This document shows positions 7,197 to 14,600 of a stretch of DNA of 15,426 nucleotides, one piece after another. The position numbers and the translations under genes are program-made. Position 1 is the first letter of the stretch. Each line of letters starts with the position of its first letter. Source of the stretch: Crocinitomicaceae bacterium (lineage in GTDB: Bacteria; Bacteroidota; Bacteroidia; Flavobacteriales_D; Crocinitomicaceae); NCBI GenBank assembly GCA_030830385.1, contig JAURNA010000313.1, positions 1-15,426 of the forward strand. The letters are read 5' to 3'. The notes below the pieces were generated by a model. It was not told the origin of the DNA, ran no database searches, and was given only the letters and a program-made list of their open reading frames with translations.

Positions 7197-8456
7197 CTAC
7201 CTTAACCCAAATGATTTTCTAATAAACAGTTGTCCTTCTACAGGCCGGTGACTGTTCCACCCCTCTGCGGATTCTTCATGTAACACAGGCATTGTCTGAA
7301 CGCCGACATTCAACCCGATTTGCCACGTCTTGAATCGGTATGCATAACCCATCATGGGTTTCCAACCCCATCGTTTCAGTTCGTCGATATACCCGTATGA
7401 TTTCTCCTGACTTACAGGGTCGCTGTCTACCATTCGAGACATGTTCACAAGCGCATTGATGATGTACGATGGTCGAACGCCACGGGTAACTGTATGTTTT
7501 CCCGTTGTGTAACCAGCACTGCACGATCCTTCCAGTGTATAAAGTTGGTCATAATCCAAATGAAGGGCTTTCACGTTCGATCCAAACCCGTACCACTTTG
7601 CCTCACGATTCAATTGAATGTCGTTGTGTTGTGAAACAATTATGTTCAATCCTGCTGAGAGGATGAGTCCTTTCTTTTGGAAACGCATACCTGATCCTGC
7701 TCCATACGATGTGGAAACGTGTTCTGAAGGTGTGATCAGGGATCGGGACAATCCTCCGTTCAATTCCACATAAAATTCAGATGCCCAGCCCGCTTTGGGC
7801 TTGTTGGGATCAAAGTTAAATGCTAATGATTGCGGGCTGGCGTTGATTTCAAATTGCTCGAATTCGTGTAACGCCAGTGTTCTTTCCTCAATCGGATTTT
7901 CTGTTTCTACTGTTTCTACGCTTTCTGTCAGCGCCATTGCCGACTCTGAAATGCGACGATGCGAAATCGTCTGTCCTGCGGGATTCGATTGAACTCTTCC
8001 CGGCTGCATTTCCTCGGTGTACGGACCACTCACCTGCGATGTATGCGGAGCAGCCGTAGTCATCACATTTTCATTCCTGTTTGTGAAATGCCGATCGGTA
8101 TCCCGATCGGGGTTCACTGCGTCATTGTCGGTCCGTACAGGAACCGATTCCTCGTTGTTCACATTCGGGATTTCACCTTCAGTTTTTGAGGCGCTGGGCT
8201 GATCGTGTGTTTGCTCAGCAGAGTCATTCGCGTTCGCCGTGAGTATGTGTGTTTCGTTCTCGTACTGCGTCAACATGAGTACGCCTATCGTACTGAAGAA
8301 TACCAGGGCCATTCCTAACCACAAGCCGTCCACCCCACGTTTTCGTGAAGGCAATACAGCCTGCATCTCCTCCCAGTACGCTTCTTTGTACTCGAAGGAC
8401 ATCTTTCCGGCGCTGTCGCTAAATAACTTGTCAATTTCTTCGTCTGTCCAACTCAT
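7197..8456 (-). CDS. Anti-sigma-like membrane protein fused to an outer-membrane beta-barrel-like domain
   Basis: This is a 419 aa protein with an unusual layout. Residues 1-43 are a short cytoplasmic-type acidic helical region (MSWTDEEIDKLF...YWEEM); 44-63 is one hydrophobic helix (LWLGMALVFFSTIGVLML); 64-220 is a low-complexity linker rich in E, T, N, D, P and Q; and 225-419 is a series of amphipathic strands with aromatic girdles (FYVELNGGLSRSL, LILSAGLNIIVSQ, WQIGLNVGVQTMP) ending in FIRKSFGLR, as in small outer-membrane barrels. The immediate position after an ECF sigma factor suggests that the N-terminus binds the sigma factor. The start at 8456 is chosen because it gives a 4 nt ATGA overlap with the sigma gene stop; a start 33 nt upstream is possible. 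The anti-sigma role is inference; no catalytic motif is seen. Confidence 0.75.
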   Translation of the reverse strand: MSWTDEEIDKLFSDSAGKMSFEYKEAYWEEMQAVLPSRKRGVDGLWLGMALVFFSTIGVLMLTQYENETHILTANANDSAEQTHDQPSASKTEGEIPNVNNEESVPVRTDNDAVNPDRDTDRHFTNRNENVMTTAAPHTSQVSGPYTEEMQPGRVQSNPAGQTISHRRISESAMALTESVETVETENPIEERTLALHEFEQFEINASPQSLAFNFDPNKPKAGWASEFYVELNGGLSRSLITPSEHVSTSYGAGSGMRFQKKGLILSAGLNIIVSQHNDIQLNREAKWYGFGSNVKALHLDYDQLYTLEGSCSAGYTTGKHTVTRGVRPSYIINALVNMSRMVDSDPVSQEKSYGYIDELKRWGWKPMMGYAYRFKTWQIGLNVGVQTMPVLHEESAEGWNSHRPVEGQLFIRKSFGLR

Positions 8457-9022
8457 ATTACCATTCGTTGATGATGGCTTTCCAGGCATTCCAACTTATC
8501 TCTCAATAGTTTTCTCGCCGTGGAGAGGTGCCATTTGGATGTCCCTTCAGAGATATCCAGCATTTCTCCGATTTCTTTGTGAACATAACCATCAATGACG
8601 TATAAGTTAAAGACTTTTCGGGTCATCGATGGAAGCTCGTTCACAAGTATCATAATATTGTCGTAACCGAGATTACTTTCGGCCTCATTTTTTTGACCTT
8701 CAGAGAAGTAATCAAGTTCTCGTTCATTGTCGCTTTTGGTTATATGCGTGTTGTATTTTTTGTTTTTCCGGTACTCATCAATTAATGAATTTACCATGAT
8801 TCGCTTGGCCCACGCATTAAAATTAACATCAGTGTCAACCTTGGCTAGCGCATTTAAAATCTTAATGAAACCCGTGTTGTATGCAGCACGGGCGTCTTCT
8901 TCGTTGTTGTTGTATCGAAAACAGGCGGGCATTAACATGTGGAAACAGTGCTCATAGAGGCCGTTAATAGCCATTCGGTCATCACGCTTACATCTTTCGA
9001 GCATTTCCGGTGTGATGTCCAT
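8453..9022 (-). CDS. ECF-type RNA polymerase sigma factor
   Basis: This is a 189 aa sigma-70 family factor of the ECF group. Region 2 spans about residues 16-88 (AINGLYEHCFHML, then FNAWAKRIMVNSLIDEYRK, the -10 recognition helix), and region 4 spans about 121-175, with LPSMTRKVFNLYVIDGYVHKEIGEML and a helix-turn-helix (147-171) ending GTSKWHLSTARKLL. Regions 3 and 1 are absent, as expected for ECF factors. The ATG at 9022 is preferred; the longer frame to 9061 would need a TTG start. The gene overlaps the following membrane-anchored anti-sigma-like gene by 4 nt (ATGA), the standard arrangement for a sigma factor held by its cognate anti-sigma protein. It is divergent from the SixA-type gene. 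Its own promoter is not clear: only TAAAATTG (9066-9059), a 7 of 8 match, is seen. Confidence 0.93.
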   Translation of the reverse strand: MDITPEMLERCKRDDRMAINGLYEHCFHMLMPACFRYNNNEEDARAAYNTGFIKILNALAKVDTDVNFNAWAKRIMVNSLIDEYRKNKKYNTHITKSDNERELDYFSEGQKNEAESNLGYDNIMILVNELPSMTRKVFNLYVIDGYVHKEIGEMLDISEGTSKWHLSTARKLLRDKLECLESHHQRMVI

Positions 9023-9220
9023 TGATTTCCCCAAAGCCTTTATTTGTGTGCTTTTCTGCAATTTTACGGAAATTTTGTTAACCCGTACTTTTCTCTACTC
9101 TTCGACTTCTACCTAACTTATAACGAAGCGAGTCCGGGAAGGGTTGGGAAACCGTTGTTTTTTTCTGGGAAAGAAAATGGCAAATCGAAATCCATGCGAA
9201 TTTTCCGTACCTTACGAACG
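9023..9220. other. Divergent intergenic region
   Basis: This is 198 bp between the divergent sigma factor and histidine phosphatase genes, the longest gene-free stretch here. It holds weak candidate -7 boxes on each side (TAAAATTG on minus at 9066-9059; TACCTTAC on plus at 9208-9215, 5 nt before the ATG). I see no operator-like repeat or RNA structure. Confidence 0.5.
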
Positions 9221-9694
9221 ATGAAGCTTCACCTGCTCAGACACGCGAAAACCCACCAAAAGTCTCCGACCGGAAAGGACTTCGATCGGGAACTTTTACC
9301 GCGTGGAATTGCGCAGAGCGAAGCACTTGCTGACTATTTGCAGGATAAAATTTCCGGGATAGATGTCTGGTGTAGCGATGCCACACGAACAAGACAAACG
9401 CTCGGAATTTTAGCGAAAACCATTTCTCTGGGGCATACGTCTTATTTCAAAGCGTTGTATTTGTGCTCCTACCGTCAGTACCTATCCATGCTGAATCACC
9501 GACGAGGCGGTTCCGAATTATTGATCGTAGGCCACAATTTTGGCATCAGCGATATTGCCAATTATTTCACGGGAGAATCGAGTGAATTGCGCACAGGCGG
9601 ATATGTTTGTATTGAATTTGATGGTTTGGCCTGGGCGGAGGTTTCCCGGGATACCGGTACTATTGTGGACCGCTACCGCCCCTCCGTTCGCTAG
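9221..9694 (+). CDS. SixA-type phosphohistidine phosphatase
   Basis: This is a 157 aa cytoplasmic member of the histidine phosphatase (RHG) superfamily. The catalytic motif LLRHAKT puts the nucleophile at His8, with Arg7. The CSDATRTRQT segment supplies phosphate-binding arginines (56, 58), and IVGHNFGI supplies the second histidine, His105. The size and the early PTGKDFDRELLPRG segment match SixA, which in E. coli removes phosphate from phosphohistidine domains; substrates of the Bacteroidota members are not established. The ATG at 9221 is used because the protein aligns from there with SixA proteins; an in-frame ATG at 9194 would add nine residues. The 3' end overlaps the convergent rhomboid gene by 35 nt. 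Confidence 0.88.
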   Translation: MKLHLLRHAKTHQKSPTGKDFDRELLPRGIAQSEALADYLQDKISGIDVWCSDATRTRQTLGILAKTISLGHTSYFKALYLCSYRQYLSMLNHRRGGSELLIVGHNFGISDIANYFTGESSELRTGGYVCIEFDGLAWAEVSRDTGTIVDRYRPSVR

Positions 9695-10448
9695 TTCCCT
9701 GTTTTTTCGGTTTGTAATAATACACGACTACATGGCCTTTTTCTTCACGTTCACGTTGTTTTTTCCGCTCTTCTTCCAACCGAACACGCTCGCGCCACTG
9801 ACCTTCAAAGTCCGGTGGTTCTATGCCCATTTCCTTTTCAATCTCGTATAGGTACTTAGGGGGTTGCGGTCCTTTCTTCCTGTAAATAACTGCCAGAACC
9901 ACCCCTGTTAACAATCCTGCAAGGTGACCTTCCCAGGAAACTTTCGATTCCGTTGGGAAAATACCCCAAATCATCGATCCGTACGTGAATGCAACAACCA
10001 ATGAAATGGCCTGTAGCGGGCGGTATTTTCGAAGGACTCCGGAAACGAACAGAAACCCGGCCATGGCATAAATAACGCCACTCATTCCAATGTGAAAGGT
10101 ATTGTCTCGCGCTGCAAACAACCACAACCCCAGACCTGTACACAACCAGGAAATCGACACAACGCGAAGTGCTATATCGCGGTAATAATAGATGATTGCA
10201 CCCAAAAGAATTGCCGTTGGCAGGGAATTGTTTACGATGTGTTCAAACCCCGTTGAATCGTGTAGAAAGGGCATGAACAGAATCCCCTTGAGAGACGTAA
10301 AATCACCTGGGTTCACACCCCATTTGTAGAAGTCCACATGAGGGAAAAGATGATCTGCCCAGAATGACAACCACATCACAATGAGTAACAAGATCGGGTA
10401 CATCACCGATTCCAGCGCAGATCCGAATTGATGCTTGTGCTGAGACAC
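9660..10448 (-). CDS. Rhomboid-family intramembrane serine protease
   Basis: This is a 262 aa polytopic membrane protein with about six hydrophobic helices (starting at 16, 55, 75, 97, 118, 145 and 172, roughly). The rhomboid catalytic dyad is visible: GMSG at 121-124 with Ser123, and His175 in WEGHLAG. The FEHIVNN stretch (68-74) supplies the conserved His70 and Asn74 of helix 2, so the enzyme looks active. It cleaves substrates within the membrane; the substrate is unknown. Beyond the core, residues 193-262 form a highly charged cytoplasmic tail with an E/R/K-rich probable coiled coil (about 219-238) and a basic end. The proposed start is GTG at 10448; an ATG at codon 16 is an alternative but would clip the region before helix 1. 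The 3' end overlaps the SixA-type gene. Confidence 0.9.
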   Translation of the reverse strand: MSQHKHQFGSALESVMYPILLLIVMWLSFWADHLFPHVDFYKWGVNPGDFTSLKGILFMPFLHDSTGFEHIVNNSLPTAILLGAIIYYYRDIALRVVSISWLCTGLGLWLFAARDNTFHIGMSGVIYAMAGFLFVSGVLRKYRPLQAISLVVAFTYGSMIWGIFPTESKVSWEGHLAGLLTGVVLAVIYRKKGPQPPKYLYEIEKEMGIEPPDFEGQWRERVRLEEERKKQREREEKGHVVVYYYKPKKQGTSERRGGSGPQ

Positions 10449-10541
10449 ACCTGACTACCGTCAACTATTGTGCCCGGCTGAATTCTGTGACACTTTGTCA
10501 TGCAATTCGAAATCAGCACGGTATTTGAACGGCTTTATTCG

Positions 10542-10549
10542 TAACTTTA
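10542..10549 (+). promoter_or_regulatory. Promoter -7 box for the DUF2480 gene
   Basis: TAACTTTA matches TAnnTTTG at 7 of 8 positions if the variable bases are counted as matching, and ends 5 nt before the ATG at 10555. The nearest TTTG (10524-10527) is only 14 nt upstream, short for a -33 element. Confidence 0.4.
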
Positions 10550-10554
10550 TCCGT

Positions 10555-11061
10555 ATGGAAGAAATTCGAAATCGCGTCAAGGAAAGTGGGTTGATTACGC
10601 TCGATCTGGGCGATTTCAAAAAGACCTCGAACTACGTCGAAATTGACATCGCAAAGCAGCTTTGGCAGGGTCTTGTCCTCAAGGAAAAAGACTTCCGAAA
10701 CTGGATCAAGGAGCACGACTGGTCACTTTACGAGGGTTGCGCAGTGTATGTTCATTGTCCGGTTGATGCGATTGTTCCTACGTGGGCATACATGCTCGTT
10801 GCATCTTCTCTGAAGGAGGCAGGTGCATTTTATGTCATTGGATCGGAACTCGACCTGGAAAAACGCCTCATTCTCGCGGAAATTGAAAATCTTGACGCAG
10901 AAACCTTTCGCGATGGTCGTGTGATTATCAAAGGTTGCGCCGATGTTCGTGATCCGGAGTACGCCATGACCGAATTGCTCAAAATTTTACAACCTGTTGC
11001 AAAAAGCATCATGTACGGTGAACCCTGCTCAACGGTTCCGATCTTCAAGCGGAAAGGGTAG
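10555..11061 (+). CDS. DUF2480 family protein
   Basis: This is a 168 aa cytoplasmic protein of the Bacteroidota-specific DUF2480 family; no biochemical function is established. Family hallmarks visible by eye are GLITLDL near the N-terminus, LKEKDFRNWIKEHDW (42-56), DAIVPTWAYM (71-80), FRDGRVIIKGC (118-128) and AKSIMYGEPCSTVP (149-162). Cysteines at 62, 68, 128 and 158 are present, and those in KGC and GEPCSTVP fall in the most conserved parts. From memory, DUF2480 genes often sit at the end of suf gene clusters in Flavobacteria, which would fit the sufBCD genes about 8 kb away, but the two are not contiguous here. The ATG at 10555 is set by the family start and the nearby promoter box; an upstream in-frame ATG at 10468 is rejected. 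The 3' end overlaps the deacetylase gene by 17 nt. Confidence 0.88.
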   Translation: MEEIRNRVKESGLITLDLGDFKKTSNYVEIDIAKQLWQGLVLKEKDFRNWIKEHDWSLYEGCAVYVHCPVDAIVPTWAYMLVASSLKEAGAFYVIGSELDLEKRLILAEIENLDAETFRDGRVIIKGCADVRDPEYAMTELLKILQPVAKSIMYGEPCSTVPIFKRKG

Positions 11062-11647
11062 CGAATTTCAGCCCTTTTCCTTTTACTATCTGGATAATTT
11101 CCGGGAGCAAATCCATTACCCGATCCCCTACTTTTTCATTGTCATGTAACACGAGAATATCCCCTCCACGGATGGATTGTGCGCGTGTTTTGATGGTTTG
11201 TAGCGGAACGTCAGGATCGAAGTCATACGACAACCAGGACCACATCACGATGGTGTATTTCTTTCGAATCGGTCTCGAGTGGTTCACGGGCAATCTGCCA
11301 TACGGTGGTCGAAACAAGTCGGAATCGATAAATTCCGCGGCCTCTTCCACTGATTTCAAATAGTCCTCGCGCGTTGTTTTTGAGCCTTTCTCGTGGCGCA
11401 TGGTATGATTGCCCAGTCGATGACCGTGATCTGCAATCTCTTGTAAAATTTCCGGATACACCCGCGCATTTTCGCCGACACAAAAGAAGGTAGCCCGGAC
11501 GTTTTCACGTTTCAGAACACTCAGCAACTTTCGGGTGAGTGCTGGGGTTGGGCCATCGTCGAATGTTAAGAAAACCTCTTGCGAATCCCGAACGCGCCAG
11601 AGGCGCTTTCTGAATATCCATCGAACCAGACCGTTGGGTCGAACCAT
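11045..11647 (-). CDS. Polysaccharide deacetylase (NodB domain, CE4)
   Basis: This is a 200 aa metal-dependent deacetylase that would remove N- or O-acetyl groups from a glycan. The NodB motifs are all present: TFDDGP with Asp30 and Asp31 (catalytic base and metal ligand), the metal-binding histidines 81 and 85 in NHTMRH, RPPYG with Arg113, the MWSWLSYDFDP segment, and VLHDN with the catalytic His168. The domain fills the whole protein, the usual length in Bacteroidota. There is no clear signal peptide; the N-terminus is basic (RKRLWRVR), so it may act in the cytoplasm or at the membrane face. Its ATG shares one base with the stop of the large upstream gene (TAATG), indicating translational coupling to the putative glycosyltransferase. 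The glycan is unknown. Confidence 0.92.
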   Translation of the reverse strand: MVRPNGLVRWIFRKRLWRVRDSQEVFLTFDDGPTPALTRKLLSVLKRENVRATFFCVGENARVYPEILQEIADHGHRLGNHTMRHEKGSKTTREDYLKSVEEAAEFIDSDLFRPPYGRLPVNHSRPIRKKYTIVMWSWLSYDFDPDVPLQTIKTRAQSIRGGDILVLHDNEKVGDRVMDLLPEIIQIVKGKGLKFATLSA

Positions 11648-14600
11648 TAATTTACTCCCGGTATGTTTAGTTGTGCCGGAGGAGAACCTTGTGGCTCTGC
11701 CTGACTCTCTTGTTGCGGTTCAGGCTTTACCAATCCAAACGAAATCGCAATGGACTGGGTGTAATCCTGAAGTTCAAAAAGCGCACGTGCGTAAGGACCT
11801 GTATTGGATCCTCTTCGTGTGCTTTCTCCGTTTTCATTGGCAGCATCTTTCAACATGTCCATCATGGATGGGAAAGTATTCTTGTAATACGTGTCGATCT
11901 TGCCTTTCATTCGCATCGCCAACTGTCCGTTCGGGTTACCTGCTTCTTCATCAGCTGCCGCCATGAGCAACTTGAAATATGCATCCAAAGCAGCGTACAT
12001 ATCCTTGGTGTTGTCACGGCTTGTCAAGACAGCGGGTCCGCTTGCAGCGAAGTAATCAATAATCGACTCCAATTGATCTGCCACCGTTTCTCCAAGCTTT
12101 TCTGCCCGTGTTTTGTCTCCGCCAAGGTAGAGAATTCCTACATAATCATGCAACGTGCCATCTGTAAAACTTTGCATCTCACGACCTTCGATCTTGTAGT
12201 TACTGGCCCCACGATTCGGTTGTGGCTCACCGTGATCAATTACGGTTTCCGGAGGCATCACCTCAAGCGATTTCCTAATCAACGCAAGAGAACGTTTTCT
12301 CCACTCTTTGATGTCTTTCTCCGTTGGAAGATTATCGGGATAATCTCCTTCCGGGTTGCGCTCAAGGAATGCTTTCAATCTTTCCAGTTCTTCTTCTCCA
12401 CTGATCGCCTTGCGCATGTAGTGCTCAGCCAACATCAGGAAGTTGGAACGGTACTGACTCGTGTGACGACGCGTGTAGTAATCCGTAAGCACATCCGGGT
12501 TATCCATCGGTCCATATGTGTACACTTCCATGAGGTTTTTGTACATACGATCTTCGTTGAACAGGCTCGCTGGCGAGTTGAGTGGGCTTAATTCGAAGGC
12601 CAATCCATTCTGCTTTACGTATCCGCTTCTGTACAATGCTTTGGCAACATCTGATCCGCCCGGAGATGAAAAGTAAAGACCTCGACTCCAGTCGTTGTTT
12701 GCCATGATGTCCAGCATCATTAGTTGTTCGCGTGTAATCACTCGTTTATCGAACTTGAATGTAAGTGCTTTGTGGCACTTGTCCTTCTGACTTGTTTCGA
12801 TGATTCCCGACTTCACCGCATTTTCTGTATTCACGGGAAAGATGAATCCTGAACTTGGGAAGGTCCGAACCTCTTGCTGTCCCTGGAAGAGAATTATGTT
12901 CTTGTCATTGCGAACGTATTCCATCGCATCACTCAACATCGTGTAATTCCATGCTTCTTCGAAATCCATCAGGGCTTTCAAGAGTGCTTCATAAACAGAA
13001 GAATTCAGACTCACCTGTTTGTTCGCTGCCGATTTTACGACGAACAGACAGGCATTGAATCGATCGTACATGAATTTTGCAAGGTCGCCGTTGGGTTGCG
13101 TGTCTGCCATCAACTGACGCACCTGACTCAATCTTCCGTTCATCTGAGCGGAAGTTCCTTTTGCAGATTGTAGAATCGGCGTCACTTTTGTACTCAATAC
13201 ATTGAGTGCGTTCATCGCTCGTTTCTTGTTTTCATCGCTCTTCAAGCGCAGCTCGATGATTTGCTTGATCGACTTCTGGCTCACTCCGGACTGCATCATC
13301 TCGAGGATTCCCATGAACATCACCTGATCCGTATTGCCCGCGTACATCAGAATTTGTTCTTCCGTGAACTTAATGGGCAGCGGATCCGAGTCGTATGCTT
13401 TCATCTTCATTTGCTCCGTGTACCAATCTGTTTGCATCAGTGAGAGGTTACACACACGTACGTCCGTTCGTTTCTCTTCTACCTCCTGCATGTACCAGAG
13501 CGGGAATGTATCGTTGTCTCCATTGGTAAAGATGATTCCGTTTTTCCCACAAGAATTCAGGTAGTTTATCGCCAGATCACGTGCGGAAGATTTAAGGCTT
13601 CGATCGTGATCATCCCAACCTTGCATTCCCATTATGACGGGAACTGCAAGCGATACTAGTATAGCTACTATACTTCCCTGTTTTTCTCCTTTGAGTACCC
13701 GACCCAGACCGACCATACTGCCGACGATGAGGAGGGCTATTCCGGCCACGAAAAGCCAGATCATTGTACGTATCATGCTTGTATCTCCTGCTGCTGCATC
13801 AGAGATCAGGAAGACCGCCAGACCCGCTCCAAAGAGTGTTGCCATTCGCACGAGTACCGCCCTGCTGAATCCTCTGAAGGCTTCATAAAGTGCATAGGCC
13901 CCTACTCCTATCCACATTGCAAAGAAATAGAACGAACCTGCATACGCGTAGTCACGCTCTCTCGGCTCGTATGGTTTCTGATTCAGATAGACAACAATGG
14001 CAATTCCGGTAAACAAGAATGCCAGGAGCACCACAAATGCGTCCTTAGGAGCCCTGTAGAAATGGAATACCATTCCGATCAAACCAAAGATGAGCGGCAG
14101 GAAATAGAATGAATTATTTGATTTGTTCTCCGAAGTGAAATACGGCGCCTCTTCCTGATTTCCCAATCGTGCTTCGTCGATCGTGTTGAAGCCGGACTTC
14201 CAGTTTCCGCGCATTGCACTACCATGACCTTGAATGTCGTTTTGGCGACCGGCAAAGTTCCAGAGGAAATAGCGCCAGTACATGAAATTTATCTGATACT
14301 TCCAGAAATACGTCATGTTTTCGTTGAAGGTTGGCAGGCGCTGTCCATCCGACCCGATCTCGGTTCCTTTATCTTCCGAAGAATCATAGCCCGACCAGTA
14401 CTTGTATTTATTTACTTTGTGTGCTTCCTGATTCCAATACATTCTTGGGAAGAACGTTGTTTGCGAATAGGTCGGTACTGCATCTTCCCGCACCGATTCA
14501 TTCGACATGTAGTATTTCTCAACGACTTCTGCACCCGGTACTTCTTTCGCATATGCCTTTGCACGTGCTTCGTCTTTGTATTCTTTGATGTCCTGGTCTC

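Noticed and set aside
8091..8110. Two copies of the palindrome CCGATCGG 4 nt apart
   Set aside because: They lie in the coding sequence of the linker of the barrel hybrid and simply encode a local Asp-Arg repeat; no sign of an operator.
9059..9066. TAAAATTG on the minus strand as the promoter of the sigma factor gene
   Set aside because: One mismatch to the -7 element and no -33 TTTG at the right distance; noted in the gene entry but not listed as a promoter.
11671..12591. Long open frame of 306 codons on the plus strand
   Set aside because: It is antisense to the well-supported DUF2723 gene, its translation is rich in H, R, S, F and C without domain logic, and no promoter or start context supports it.
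13658..13674. Perfect 7 bp inverted repeat AGTATAG-CTA-CTATACT
   Set aside because: It is inside a transmembrane-coding part of the DUF2723 gene, is A-T rich and short, and is expected by chance at this scale.
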